Shown here piece by piece: positions 41,595 to 51,609 of a stretch of DNA of 64,000 nucleotides. Position numbers and translations under genes: made by a program. Under the pieces are notes generated by a model, which did not search any database, was not told the origin of the DNA, and worked only from the letters and a program-made list of their open reading frames with translations. Position 1 is the stretch's first letter; every line of letters begins with the position of its first letter. The DNA is taken from positions 1 through 64,000 of the forward strand of contig JAMOQG010000143.1 in assembly GCA_027064135.1 (NCBI GenBank). The letters are read 5' to 3'. This stretch comes from Peptostreptococcaceae bacterium (GTDB taxonomy: Bacteria; Bacillota; Clostridia; Peptostreptococcales; Acidaminobacteraceae).

Positions 41595-42923
41595 ATGGAC
41601 TTAAACTTAGGAATAATTGGTCATTCAAGAAGCATAAAAATCATCAATAATATTATTGATGAAAATTTTTCTGATATTTCGTATAGCAATATTAAATTTG
41701 AAAATACCACAGAAATTTCAAATTTAATAAAATTGATTAAAATTCAAGAAAGTAGTTTAGATGCATTACTTTTTACAGGAAAAATTCCATATACAATAAT
41801 TAACGCTGCTATGCTCTCGACACTTCCATGGGTTTATATTAGAAATGATGAAAGCCAACTTTTAACCGCTCTTTTAAAAGCAAATATTATTAATAATTAC
41901 GATATTTCAAATATCAGTATAGATTCATATAATAAAGAATCAATTAATAAAATTTATAAAAATATTGGTTTTGATGAATCTAAAATAAATATTTTCATTC
42001 CAAGCTCTGATGTTTTTAAAGGGAATATAATTGAATCCTTAGAATCATTTCATATGGAAAACTATTATTCTAATAATGTTTCTTGTTGCATTACAGGTTT
42101 ATCAAGTGTGTATATTTCACTAAAAGAAAAAAATATTCCATGTATCAAGCTTGATCCAACACTAGATATAATAAAGCAAACAATTAGACATTTAGAATTA
42201 AAAAGAGAAGCCAAAATTAATGAAAAAAGCCAAACAGTTGTAATTTCAATAGAAATTGATCCAATTAATGAATTTTCTTTAATTAACGAAAATGAATATC
42301 AAATGCTTCTTGAAAAAACAAATGTAACTCAAGAAATATATATTTTTGCGCAAAAAATCCAAGCAACAGTTGTTGAGGTTGGTTTAAAACAATATCTTTT
42401 ATTTTGTACTAAATCAATACTTGAAACTGAAACTCAAAGTTTTCAAAATTTAGATATTATAAGCGATGTATCTAAAAACACTTCAAGTACTATAAGTATC
42501 GGTATTGGATATGGTATTACTGTTAGAGAAGCAAAATACAATGCTCAAAAAGGAATGAAAAAAGCAAAAAATTCAAATGGCAATATGGCTTTTATAGTGT
42601 ATAATAAAAAAATCATAGGTCCAATTGTTTCAACTGAGAAAAACATTGAAGATGATAATATGATAATTGATAAAAAATATAATGAAATTGCTTCTAAAAC
42701 AAATATAAGCATTAATACAATTTTTAAACTTCACTGTTTAATTGATGAACTAAAAAAGAAATCATTCACTTCACATGAACTTGCTAATCATTTAGAAATT
42801 TCACCAAGAAGTATGAATAGAATTATAAATAAACTGGAATTAAATGGCTATTCTAAAATAATAGGGAAGAAAATTATTTCTAAAGCAGGTCGCCCTAGTA
42901 GAATCATAAAATTAATGTTCTAA
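41595..42923 (+). CDS. Putative transcriptional regulator: PrpR-N-like sensor + degenerate GGDEF/cyclase-like domain + C-terminal winged helix
   Basis: SIGIGYGITVREAKYNAQKGMKKAKNSNGNMAF cyclase-like signature; C-terminal HTH LANHLEISPRSMNRIINKLELNGYSKIIGKK. Confidence 0.6.
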   Translation: MDLNLGIIGHSRSIKIINNIIDENFSDISYSNIKFENTTEISNLIKLIKIQESSLDALLFTGKIPYTIINAAMLSTLPWVYIRNDESQLLTALLKANIINNYDISNISIDSYNKESINKIYKNIGFDESKINIFIPSSDVFKGNIIESLESFHMENYYSNNVSCCITGLSSVYISLKEKNIPCIKLDPTLDIIKQTIRHLELKREAKINEKSQTVVISIEIDPINEFSLINENEYQMLLEKTNVTQEIYIFAQKIQATVVEVGLKQYLLFCTKSILETETQSFQNLDIISDVSKNTSSTISIGIGYGITVREAKYNAQKGMKKAKNSNGNMAFIVYNKKIIGPIVSTEKNIEDDNMIIDKKYNEIASKTNISINTIFKLHCLIDELKKKSFTSHELANHLEISPRSMNRIINKLELNGYSKIIGKKIISKAGRPSRIIKLMF

Positions 42924-42939
42924 TTGAAAGGAAACTCAT

Positions 42940-43602
42940 ATGAGTACAAAAGATAAAATAATTGCATCATCATTAAAAAATTTTTTAACAAAAGGTTATG
43001 AAAATACCACAATGAATTTAATTGCTGCAGAATCTGGTATAAAAAAAGCTTCACTTTATTATCATTATAAAAATAAAGAAGATATATTTATTACTTGTAT
43101 AGGATACTTACTTGATTCAATTGAACATCATATTGAAAGTTCTCAATCTGAATTAGATAATCCTAAAGATAAAATTCTAACTTTATTTTCATCAATAATT
43201 GAATTTAATACAAATCTAGCTTATAGATATAATAAAAATTATTCCAAACCATTAAATTTTCATCAAATGTTAAAAGTTGGATCTTCAAAATTTATTTTTG
43301 TTAGAGAAAGAATTGATCAATATTATGATTTTTTAAAAGATACAATTATGGAAATAATTGATGAAGGAAAGAAAGAAAAACTTATAGTTAACAATATTAA
43401 TACTGATATTTTAGCATTTCAGTTTATTTCAATACTTGAAGGATATCTTGCACTTTCTGAAATCTATTCTTCAATTACTGCAAATAAAATAAGAAATCAA
43501 CTTAGAGACTCTATATGGTCTTCAATTTCTATAAAAGAAAATTTACAAAATGCAAATAAAAAATCAACCATTACCAAAACATTTCTTGGTGCTAGATGGT
43601 AA
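42940..43602 (+). CDS. TetR/AcrR family transcriptional regulator
   Basis: N-terminal HTH KDKIIASSLKNFLTKGYENTTMNLIAAESGIKKASLYYHYKNKEDIF. Confidence 0.93.
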   Translation: MSTKDKIIASSLKNFLTKGYENTTMNLIAAESGIKKASLYYHYKNKEDIFITCIGYLLDSIEHHIESSQSELDNPKDKILTLFSSIIEFNTNLAYRYNKNYSKPLNFHQMLKVGSSKFIFVRERIDQYYDFLKDTIMEIIDEGKKEKLIVNNINTDILAFQFISILEGYLALSEIYSSITANKIRNQLRDSIWSSISIKENLQNANKKSTITKTFLGARW

Positions 43603-43635
43603 AAAATCCTACAAATTAATTGCAGGATTTTTTTA
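43603..43635. terminator. Bidirectional terminator between convergent genes
   Basis: AAAAAATCCT..AGGATTTTTTT. Confidence 0.8.
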
Positions 43636-43646
43636 GCTATATTATG

Positions 43647-45107
43647 TTATTTTATTTCTTTTAATACTTCAACTAAGAAATTATATACTCTTTCAGTTGA
43701 AGAAATACTTAAATGCTCATCTGGCGTATGTACATCGTAAATATTTGGTCCCATTGAAATCATATCAATATCTCCAACTTTTTCTTTTAAAAGACCGCAT
43801 TCAAGACCAGCATGAATTGCATCAACTTTTAATTCTTTATTATATAATGTTTTATATCTTTCAATCATTAAATCTCTAATTGGAGAATCAATTTTATATT
43901 CCCACTCAGGATAATCTGCTTCCAGACAATTAGTCGCTTTTACTAAATCAGAAATTTCTTTAATTCTATTAATAATTTCATCTTTTAAACTTTTTACAGA
44001 ACTTCTTATTGCATTAATTATATATATTTCATTTTCTTTTGTTTCAATAACACCTAGATTATTTGAACTTTCAACAAGTCCAACCATTTTTGAACTCATT
44101 GTTTGAACACCTTGAGGTATTAATCTTATTAAAGAAATTAGTCTGTTTTTATCATTTTCATTAATATAAAATTCTTCATTCTCTATCTTCTTAATGTAAA
44201 TTTTTATTTCAGGATCTGATATTTCAAATTCACTAGAAAAAACATTTTGCATTTCATTTAATAAATTTTCTAGTACCTTTATTTCATTATCATTTATAGA
44301 AATTATCGCACTGCATCTTTTAGGAATAGCGTTCATTTTTTCGCCACCATTGATGCTCGACAAGTTATAATCCATTTTATTATCAATTTTTCTTAAAAGT
44401 CTTCCCATTAATTTAATTGCACTTGCGCGGTTTTTATTGATTTCAATTCCAGAGTGGCCGCCAATAAGACCTTTTATTGATATTTCATAAGTTTCTTTGT
44501 CATTTTTCACTTTATCATATGACATATGAATATTGCTATTAACACCACCTGCACATGAAGATAAAACTGTTCCCTCTTCTTCTGAATCAATATTAATTAG
44601 TAAATCGCCTTTTATACTTTCAGAATTCAAAAGTAAAGCTCCATCCATTCCAGTTTCTTCAGAAATTGTAAATAAAGCTGATATTTCCGGATGTTCAATT
44701 TCATTTGATGCTAATATAGCCATTGACATTGCTACTGCAATCCCATTGTCTGCACCAAGTGTAGTACCTTTTGTTCTAATAAAATCACCATCAATAACAA
44801 GTTCAATTGGATCTTTTTCAAAATCAAATTCATAATCTTCATTTTTAGCACATACAATATCCATATGTCCTTGAAGAATTACTCTTTTTCCGTTTTCATA
44901 TCCTTTTGTTGCACTTTTTTTAATTATAACATTCTTACATTCTTCTTGAATATATTCCAAATTATTTTTCTTCGCAAATTCAACTAAATAATCGCTTACT
45001 TCGCCTTCATTTCCAGAACCTCTTGGAATTCTTGTTAATTCTTCAAAATATGTAAAAACATCATTTGGTTTTAAATTTCCTAAAACATTCTTCATTTTAT
45101 TCTTCAC
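43647..45107 (-). CDS. pepD: Aminoacyl-histidine dipeptidase (PepD-like, M20)
   Basis: LQGHMDIVCAKN, TLGADNGIAVAMSMAI, GLIGGHSGIEI. Confidence 0.92.
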   Translation of the reverse strand: MKNKMKNVLGNLKPNDVFTYFEELTRIPRGSGNEGEVSDYLVEFAKKNNLEYIQEECKNVIIKKSATKGYENGKRVILQGHMDIVCAKNEDYEFDFEKDPIELVIDGDFIRTKGTTLGADNGIAVAMSMAILASNEIEHPEISALFTISEETGMDGALLLNSESIKGDLLINIDSEEEGTVLSSCAGGVNSNIHMSYDKVKNDKETYEISIKGLIGGHSGIEINKNRASAIKLMGRLLRKIDNKMDYNLSSINGGEKMNAIPKRCSAIISINDNEIKVLENLLNEMQNVFSSEFEISDPEIKIYIKKIENEEFYINENDKNRLISLIRLIPQGVQTMSSKMVGLVESSNNLGVIETKENEIYIINAIRSSVKSLKDEIINRIKEISDLVKATNCLEADYPEWEYKIDSPIRDLMIERYKTLYNKELKVDAIHAGLECGLLKEKVGDIDMISMGPNIYDVHTPDEHLSISSTERVYNFLVEVLKEIK

Positions 45108-45109
45108 TC

Positions 45110-45448
45110 CTATTTAGCTAAAGTATATTTGTTTTTTAAGTCCCTTTCAATTAATTTCTTTTCAACTAAATCATTAATTAAACTTATTGAAATACTTTTT
45201 GGTTCAACTATTTTTAACTTGCTTTTAGACCAATACAAACTCGCTTTAGTATCTTTAATCATTTCTTCGATTTTATGTTTTGTAATCGTTTCATTTTCTT
45301 TTAAATAATCAATTATTCTAATTTCAGCATTATTTATTAACTTTTTAAAAAGCAAATTATTTTTCTTCTGCTGTTTTATATAACCCCAAGCTAATAAAAT
45401 AGTCATTGCAATTGCAAAAAACAAAATTTCCGATATTAATTTTATCAT
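45110..45448 (-). CDS. Small single-TM hypothetical protein
   Basis: N-terminal TM; C-terminal helix-rich wHTH-like region; overlaps PqqD-like ORF. Confidence 0.6.
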   Translation of the reverse strand: MIKLISEILFFAIAMTILLAWGYIKQQKKNNLLFKKLINNAEIRIIDYLKENETITKHKIEEMIKDTKASLYWSKSKLKIVEPKSISISLINDLVEKKLIERDLKNKYTLAK

Positions 45449-45807
45449 TATTCATCAACTCTATTTAACTTAATAAATTCATTATTACTAAGAAGTCTAA
45501 TAAATGATGATAATCTATCGTATAACGGATCTGCATCAGCTCCAAATTTATTTTTTATGATTTTCGAAATATCATAAAGATTTCTTTCATTGTCAATTGC
45601 ATTCCATACGCCGCTACCTAATGAATCAAGACTAATTACTTTTTTATCTGGTGTTCTAGCAATTTTTCTTATTAAACTATCAAACCAACCATCTCTTGGT
45701 ATAATAATGTCTACTAAACCATTATCATTAATATAAGTCTCAATTTTTTCAACTTTCACTGGCACGTAATCTAATAAATTATCTTTTTCACTTATTTTCT
45801 TTTTCAT
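45448..45807 (-). CDS. PqqD-like peptide chaperone domain protein
   Basis: SLDSLGSGVWNAIDNERNLYDISKIIKNKFGADADPLYDRLSSFIRLLSNNEFIKL. Confidence 0.7.
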   Translation of the reverse strand: MKKKISEKDNLLDYVPVKVEKIETYINDNGLVDIIIPRDGWFDSLIRKIARTPDKKVISLDSLGSGVWNAIDNERNLYDISKIIKNKFGADADPLYDRLSSFIRLLSNNEFIKLNRVDE

Positions 45808-45869
45808 TTAGTACACTCCTCGTATAATAGGCAGCTACTAAAAAGTAGCCACCTAAATGAACATTATAA

Positions 45870-47771
45870 TTATTTTTCTTTTGAAAATACTGAATGTTGT
45901 AATAATGTAATTGTTAATAAACCAAATGCAATTACTGCACCAATTTGTCCAAAATTCATTCCAATATTTAAATTAATACCTAATACTGCAGCTCCAGCAA
46001 GTGCGATTCCAATTAAACCTTCACCAGCAATCAAACCTGAAGCATATAATATACCTTCTTCAATTTGATTTTTAACTTTATTATCATTTAATTTTTCTTG
46101 TTTATTATCTAAGTAACCTCTGATAATACCACCAACCATAATTGGAGTACTTAAGTGGATAGGTAAATATAAACCAATTGCTATAGGTAATACAGGAAGA
46201 CCTAATAATTCAATTGCTACACCAATACCAACACCGACAAATATTAATGACCATGGTAATGTTCCGCCCATTACACCTTCAATTACTAACCTCATCAAAG
46301 TAGCTTGTGGAGCAGGTAATTCCGTTGAACCGAATCCCCACGCATTATTTAATAAAGTTAAAACTCCACCAATTGCTATAGCAGCAGCAACTGCACCAAT
46401 TATCTCACCATATTGCTGTTTCTTTGGAGTAGCTCCAACTAAGAAACCGGTTTTTAAATCTTGAGATGTATCTCCAGCCATAGCTGCAATAATACAAACA
46501 ATTGAACCAATTGTTAAAGTTGCAATCATTCCTGCATGCCCATCATTTCCAGTCATTTTAAATATTATAGCAACAATTACTAAAGTTGCAATTGTCATAC
46601 CTGAAACTGGATTTGAAGAAGATCCTACTAAACCAACAATTCTTGAAGAAACTGTTGCAAAGAAAAAACCAAATATTGCAATTAATAATGCTCCACCAAA
46701 TCCAACTGGAATTACTGGTAACATAGCCATAGCTAATACTATAGCTAATATTGCTATTAAAACAATTTTCATTGACATATCTTGATTTGTTCTTACAGAA
46801 TTTGATTCGCCATTTTTAGAACCATAATCACTCATCGCATCTTTAAAAGTAGTAATAATTAATGGTAAAGATTTAATTAAACTAAATATACCGCCGAAAG
46901 CAACTGCTCCAGCACCAATATATCTAATATAATTATCCCAAATTCCCCAATGCCCTAATTCAGAAATTGGAACTGAAGCAGGATACATAGTAATATCTGC
47001 TATACTACCAATTTTAGCAATCATAGGAATAAAACCAAACCAACCTATTACAGCACCCGCTAACATATAAGAAGAAATTTTCTTGCCTATTATAAATCCT
47101 ACCCCTAATAATGCTGGCATAACATCCATACCTATTGCAGCGCCATCAAAACCTTTAACAGTCGTTTCAATTTCACCTTCAAACATTCCAAGTCCACTAT
47201 TAACGAACTTGTAAACTGCACCAATTCCTAAACCTGTAAATGTTGCTTTTGCTTTTGATCCACCTTCTTCTCCTGCTAATAATACTTCAGCACAAGCAGT
47301 TCCTTCTGGATATGGTAAAACACCATGTTCTTTAACAATTAATGCTTTTCTTAAAGGTACCATAAAAAATACACCAAGTAATCCACCAACCAAAGCTATT
47401 GATACTATAGTCATATAATTAGGAGCACCCATGTTCCATTCTTCAAGCCAAATATATAATGCAGGTAAAGTAAAGATTGCTCCTGCAGCTAATGATTCAC
47501 CAGCCGATCCAATAGTTTGAACCATATTGTTTTCCAATATTGAATCTTTTTTCATAATTCCTCTAATAATTCCCATTGATATTACAGCTGCTGGTATTGA
47601 CGCACTAATTGTCATCCCAACTTTTAATCCAAGGTAAGCGTTTGCTCCACCAAATATTATTGACATTATAATACCTAAAATAATTGATGTAGCAGTAAAT
47701 TCCGGCATTACTTTGTCAGCAGCAATAAATGGTTTAAATTCATCATTTAATTTTTTTGCACTAGTAGACAT
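45870..47771 (-). CDS. OPT family oligopeptide transporter
   Basis: Multi-TM, NAYLGLKVGMTISASIPAAV, GDTSQDLKTGFLVGATPKKQQ. Confidence 0.93.
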   Translation of the reverse strand: MSTSAKKLNDEFKPFIAADKVMPEFTATSIILGIIMSIIFGGANAYLGLKVGMTISASIPAAVISMGIIRGIMKKDSILENNMVQTIGSAGESLAAGAIFTLPALYIWLEEWNMGAPNYMTIVSIALVGGLLGVFFMVPLRKALIVKEHGVLPYPEGTACAEVLLAGEEGGSKAKATFTGLGIGAVYKFVNSGLGMFEGEIETTVKGFDGAAIGMDVMPALLGVGFIIGKKISSYMLAGAVIGWFGFIPMIAKIGSIADITMYPASVPISELGHWGIWDNYIRYIGAGAVAFGGIFSLIKSLPLIITTFKDAMSDYGSKNGESNSVRTNQDMSMKIVLIAILAIVLAMAMLPVIPVGFGGALLIAIFGFFFATVSSRIVGLVGSSSNPVSGMTIATLVIVAIIFKMTGNDGHAGMIATLTIGSIVCIIAAMAGDTSQDLKTGFLVGATPKKQQYGEIIGAVAAAIAIGGVLTLLNNAWGFGSTELPAPQATLMRLVIEGVMGGTLPWSLIFVGVGIGVAIELLGLPVLPIAIGLYLPIHLSTPIMVGGIIRGYLDNKQEKLNDNKVKNQIEEGILYASGLIAGEGLIGIALAGAAVLGINLNIGMNFGQIGAVIAFGLLTITLLQHSVFSKEK

Positions 47772-47865
47772 ATTTCCCCCTATTTAAATAATTCAATTTT
47801 GTAATTTCACATAATTTTCTTAAAACTTAAAGGCCTTTTCAAGTTTTGTTATTTTTACAATAATC

Positions 47866-47894
47866 ACTTTAACAATCAAAATTGACCATGTCAA
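47866..47894 (-). promoter_or_regulatory. Promoter of OPT transporter
   Basis: TTGACA - 17 bp - TAAAGT. Confidence 0.65.
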
Positions 47895-47927
47895 GAAGTA
47901 TAAAGTGTCTTTTAGTCCGTTTTTCTA

Positions 47928-47943
47928 TACCGTACGTACGGTA
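47928..47943. promoter_or_regulatory. 16-bp perfect palindrome, TetR-type operator candidate
   Basis: TACCGTACGTACGGTA upstream of the OPT promoter. Confidence 0.65.
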
Positions 47944-47992
47944 GGTATGAAAAACCTGTATTTTTCAATTAACTATTAAGAAAATTTAACAA

Positions 47993-48020
47993 AAAAATGT
48001 AGATTAGTTTATCTACATTT
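47993..48020 (-). terminator. Terminator of yvcK-rapZ operon
   Basis: AAATGTAGAT..ATCTACATTTTTTT. Confidence 0.85.
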
Positions 48021-48022
48021 AG

Positions 48023-49009
48023 TTATTTATCATATATTTTTATCTCAATCAAACTATTTATCATATTTGCAACCTTTACTGAATCATGTCTTACATAACC
48101 TTTAACAACTTCTAATAAATTGTCTTCAATAATTTCAATATTATTTTCATTAAAATACTCTCTATCTTCATCAGTTACAATTAAAAATTCAGAATTTTCC
48201 TTATGATATCTTTTTCTATCATTATCGTTTATTTCACCACTATTAACAACTACATAATCATAAATATTTTCACCAATATGTTTAATTGATGCTTCAACAT
48301 GATCTTTAATATTATAGTCGTCAGTTTCTCCATGTTGAGTCATCAAATTAGTAACATATACTATTTTTGATTCTGTTTTTAAAAGTGCATTTTTTACATC
48401 TTCGATTATTAAACATGGCATTATACTCGTATAAAGACTACCAGGCCCAACTAAAATAATATCGGCTTCCATTATTGCTTTAGGAACAGCCTGAACAGAT
48501 CTTACATTCTTTTTATTGTATTCTATTCTTTTAATTTTAGAATTTTCTTTTATTACTTGACTCGGAATATTTGATTCACCATTTATTATAGATCCGTTTT
48601 CCAAATAAGCAACTAAATTTACATCTTCATTTGATACTGGAAGAACTTTTCCAGTAACAGCAAGTATATCACTTATTTTTTCAATTGCATATTCAAAATT
48701 TTGACTTATACCATTCATTGCAGCAATAAATAAATTTCCAAAGCTTTGTCCTTTTAATCTTCCTTCTTCAAATCTATATTTTAATAATTTCTCCATAACA
48801 GGTTCAGTATTTGCTAATGCAAGGATACAACTTCTAATATCACCTGGTGGAAGCATCCCTAAATCCTCTCGAAGCACTCCCGAACCGCCGCCATCATCAG
48901 CAACAGTTACTATTGCTGTAATATTTGAATATCTTGTTTTTAATCCTTTTAATAAAATCGAAAGGCCTGTCCCCCCTCCAATTACTACAATTTTTAATTC
49001 GCTTTCCAT
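48023..49009 (-). CDS. yvcK: YvcK/CofD-like gluconeogenesis factor
   Basis: VVIGGGTGLSILLKGLK, VADDGGGSGVLREDLGMLPPGDIRSC. Confidence 0.95.
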   Translation of the reverse strand: MESELKIVVIGGGTGLSILLKGLKTRYSNITAIVTVADDGGGSGVLREDLGMLPPGDIRSCILALANTEPVMEKLLKYRFEEGRLKGQSFGNLFIAAMNGISQNFEYAIEKISDILAVTGKVLPVSNEDVNLVAYLENGSIINGESNIPSQVIKENSKIKRIEYNKKNVRSVQAVPKAIMEADIILVGPGSLYTSIMPCLIIEDVKNALLKTESKIVYVTNLMTQHGETDDYNIKDHVEASIKHIGENIYDYVVVNSGEINDNDRKRYHKENSEFLIVTDEDREYFNENNIEIIEDNLLEVVKGYVRHDSVKVANMINSLIEIKIYDK

Positions 49010-49016
49010 TTTTCAC

Positions 49017-49871
49017 CTACTTAGTAATATCTCTATGTACTTTAATCACATTTTTATGTTTTTTTGACATTTCAAAATACAACTCATTTATAAAAGTAAC
49101 TGATCTATGATGCCCACCAGTACAACCTATTGCTATTATTACTTGTTTTCTTTCATTTTTTCTACATATATCAGTTGCATAATCAATTAAATCCTTAATT
49201 TTTTTATAAATTTTTTTTGATTCTTTAAAACTCATTACATAATCTCTAACTTCTTTATCGTTTCCAGTCTTAAATCTTAATTCTTCAACATAATATGGAT
49301 TTGGTAAAAATCTCACATCAAAAACATAATCTGCATCTAAAGGAATTCCTTTTTTAAATCCAAAAGATTTGAAAACAACATTCATTTCTTTATGCAAATT
49401 TTCATTTAAAAATATTTCATTTATACGATTTTTAAGTTCTGTTAAATTTAAATTATCTGTTTTTAAAATATAATCTGCTTTCTCTCTTAATACAGATAAT
49501 ATTTCTCTTTCTTCATTAATTGCTTTTTCAATACTACCATTTGGTCTTAAAGGATGTGTTCTTCTTGTCTCCTTATATCTATTTATTAAAGTTTGAGTAT
49601 CAGCTTCTAAAAATAATATAGTATAATTAAAATTATTTTCCTTAAGTTTGTCTAAATTTGAAGATAGATTTTGGAAAAATTGTTTATTTCTTACATCAGA
49701 AACAAGTGCAACTTTATTTATCTCCTGAATATTATTGTCGCATAAATTAATAAAATCGCTTATTAGTTCAGGTGGTAAATTATCAATGCAATAATATTCA
49801 TTATCTTCAAATATTTTCTTCGCTTGACTTTTGCCTGCACCAGACAACCCAGTAATTATAACAAATTCCAT
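49017..49871 (-). CDS. rapZ: RNase adapter RapZ / YvcJ P-loop protein
   Basis: ITGLSGAGKSQA, CIDNLPPELI, IGCTGGHHRSV. Confidence 0.95.
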   Translation of the reverse strand: MEFVIITGLSGAGKSQAKKIFEDNEYYCIDNLPPELISDFINLCDNNIQEINKVALVSDVRNKQFFQNLSSNLDKLKENNFNYTILFLEADTQTLINRYKETRRTHPLRPNGSIEKAINEEREILSVLREKADYILKTDNLNLTELKNRINEIFLNENLHKEMNVVFKSFGFKKGIPLDADYVFDVRFLPNPYYVEELRFKTGNDKEVRDYVMSFKESKKIYKKIKDLIDYATDICRKNERKQVIIAIGCTGGHHRSVTFINELYFEMSKKHKNVIKVHRDITK

Positions 49872-50617
49872 TATTTATCTCCTTCATAATTTACAACTCT
49901 TCTTAAATCTAAACCCGCTTCTTTAACTCTATTAAGTGCATCATTATAAACACCAATATGTTCATAGAAATGTGCATCTGATGAAATTATAAATTTCACA
50001 TCATATTTCATTGCAATTTTAATTTCTTCAACCGTTAAATGGGTATGACGTTCATTAATCTCGAGTTTTGTTCCAGTTTTAGCAGCTACTTGTGCAACTA
50101 AATCTATGTCTACTTTTCCTTTATCTCCAGGATGCGTTAAAACATCAATATTATATTTTTCCATTGCATTAATAAGTGCCATTGTATTTTCATTTACTAT
50201 TTTATTTCTAAAATATTTAATTTTTAAACCTAAAAGATTATACATATGAATTCTCATATCTCTACAAAATTTAGACGGACGTGAGCCAAAGTGATAACCA
50301 GCTATTAAAATATCAATATTTTCCTCAACTAAATCAGTTAAATCAATTTTACCATCTGCTCCTAAAATATTTGCTTCAATTCCTAATAAAATTTGAATTT
50401 GAGGATATTTTCTTTGTAAATCATTTACTTCTTCTCTTAATTTTAGAATATCTCTTTCTTTTATACCATAAACCAGATGCCCAGGACCATGGTCTGTAAT
50501 AGCAATTATATGAAGATCTTTCTTAATTGCTTCTTTTACATTTTCTTCCATTGTACTTTTACCATCGCTATATTTTGTATGCATATGAAAATCATATTTA
50601 ATAGCCAAATTAATCAC
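49871..50617 (-). CDS. PHP domain phosphohydrolase (YcdX-like)
   Basis: YDFHMHTKYSDGKSTMEEN, AITDHGPGH, SSDAHFYEHIG. Confidence 0.9.
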   Translation of the reverse strand: MINLAIKYDFHMHTKYSDGKSTMEENVKEAIKKDLHIIAITDHGPGHLVYGIKERDILKLREEVNDLQRKYPQIQILLGIEANILGADGKIDLTDLVEENIDILIAGYHFGSRPSKFCRDMRIHMYNLLGLKIKYFRNKIVNENTMALINAMEKYNIDVLTHPGDKGKVDIDLVAQVAAKTGTKLEINERHTHLTVEEIKIAMKYDVKFIISSDAHFYEHIGVYNDALNRVKEAGLDLRRVVNYEGDK

Positions 50618-51518
50618 GTCCTAATATTCTAACTTCCCTTTCCAATTTCACTTCAAATTTATCATAAACTATTTTTCGAACCATATCAATAAGATCAAGT
50701 ACATCTTCACAAGTAGCTTCCCCACGATTTACAACAAAACCACAATGTTTTTCACTAATTTGTGCATCTTTATATCTAAATCCTCTAAGTCCAGAGTCAT
50801 CAATTAATTTACCTGCATAATAACCAACAGGTCTTTTAAATGTTGAACCAGCCGATGGCAAATCCAGAGGTTGTTTTGATATTCTTTTTTCATCTAATTC
50901 ATTCATTTCATTTATAATATCATCTTTATTCCCATGTTTTAATTCAAAACACACATTTAAAACAATATAATTATTTTTACTTATTATAGATGTTCTATAG
51001 CCTAATTCTAAATCCTCATTTGAAATTTTAATTATATTTCCATCATTATCAAGTACTTCTGCATATTTTACAATGTCTTTCATTTCTCCACCATATGCTC
51101 CTGCATTCATATAAATAGCTCCACCAATTGTTCCAGGAATTCCAGAAGCAAATTCAAAGCCAGATAATGATTCTTTTAAAACTTTTTTAGCCAAAGTTGA
51201 TAAAAGCATTCCTGCATTTGCATATACTTGATTATCTTTTATTTCATAATTATTAAATTCATTTGAAATTTTTATTATTACTGCATCGAGCCCTTCATCA
51301 GGAACTAAAAGATTTGTACCATTTCCAAGTATATAATAATCAATATTATTTTTTTTACATATCTCGATAATATATTTAATTTCATCTATCGATTCAATAT
51401 TAATTAAAAGTTTTGCAGGACCACCAATCTTAAAATTCGTATGATTTTTTAGCATCTCATTTTTTAAAACTCTTTCTTTATCAATCATTTTTATTAATTC
51501 ATTATATATAAATTCCAT
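50610..51518 (-). CDS. murB: UDP-N-acetylenolpyruvoylglucosamine reductase
   Basis: NHTNFKIGGPA, GIPGTIGGAIYMNAGAYGGEM, PSAGSTFKRP. Confidence 0.95.
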   Translation of the reverse strand: MEFIYNELIKMIDKERVLKNEMLKNHTNFKIGGPAKLLINIESIDEIKYIIEICKKNNIDYYILGNGTNLLVPDEGLDAVIIKISNEFNNYEIKDNQVYANAGMLLSTLAKKVLKESLSGFEFASGIPGTIGGAIYMNAGAYGGEMKDIVKYAEVLDNDGNIIKISNEDLELGYRTSIISKNNYIVLNVCFELKHGNKDDIINEMNELDEKRISKQPLDLPSAGSTFKRPVGYYAGKLIDDSGLRGFRYKDAQISEKHCGFVVNRGEATCEDVLDLIDMVRKIVYDKFEVKLEREVRILGRD

Positions 51519-51589
51519 AATACTCCATTCTTTTCTACATATTTACACATTTATTATAACATATTGAGTTATAAAAACGAAAAATAAAA

Positions 51590-51608
51590 ACAGAAGAATA
51601 CTCCTCTG
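51590..51608 (-). terminator. Terminator of mgtC-SBP-HK-RR operon
   Basis: CAGAGGAGTATTCTTCTG then T5 on minus strand. Confidence 0.75.
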
Positions 51609-51609
51609 C

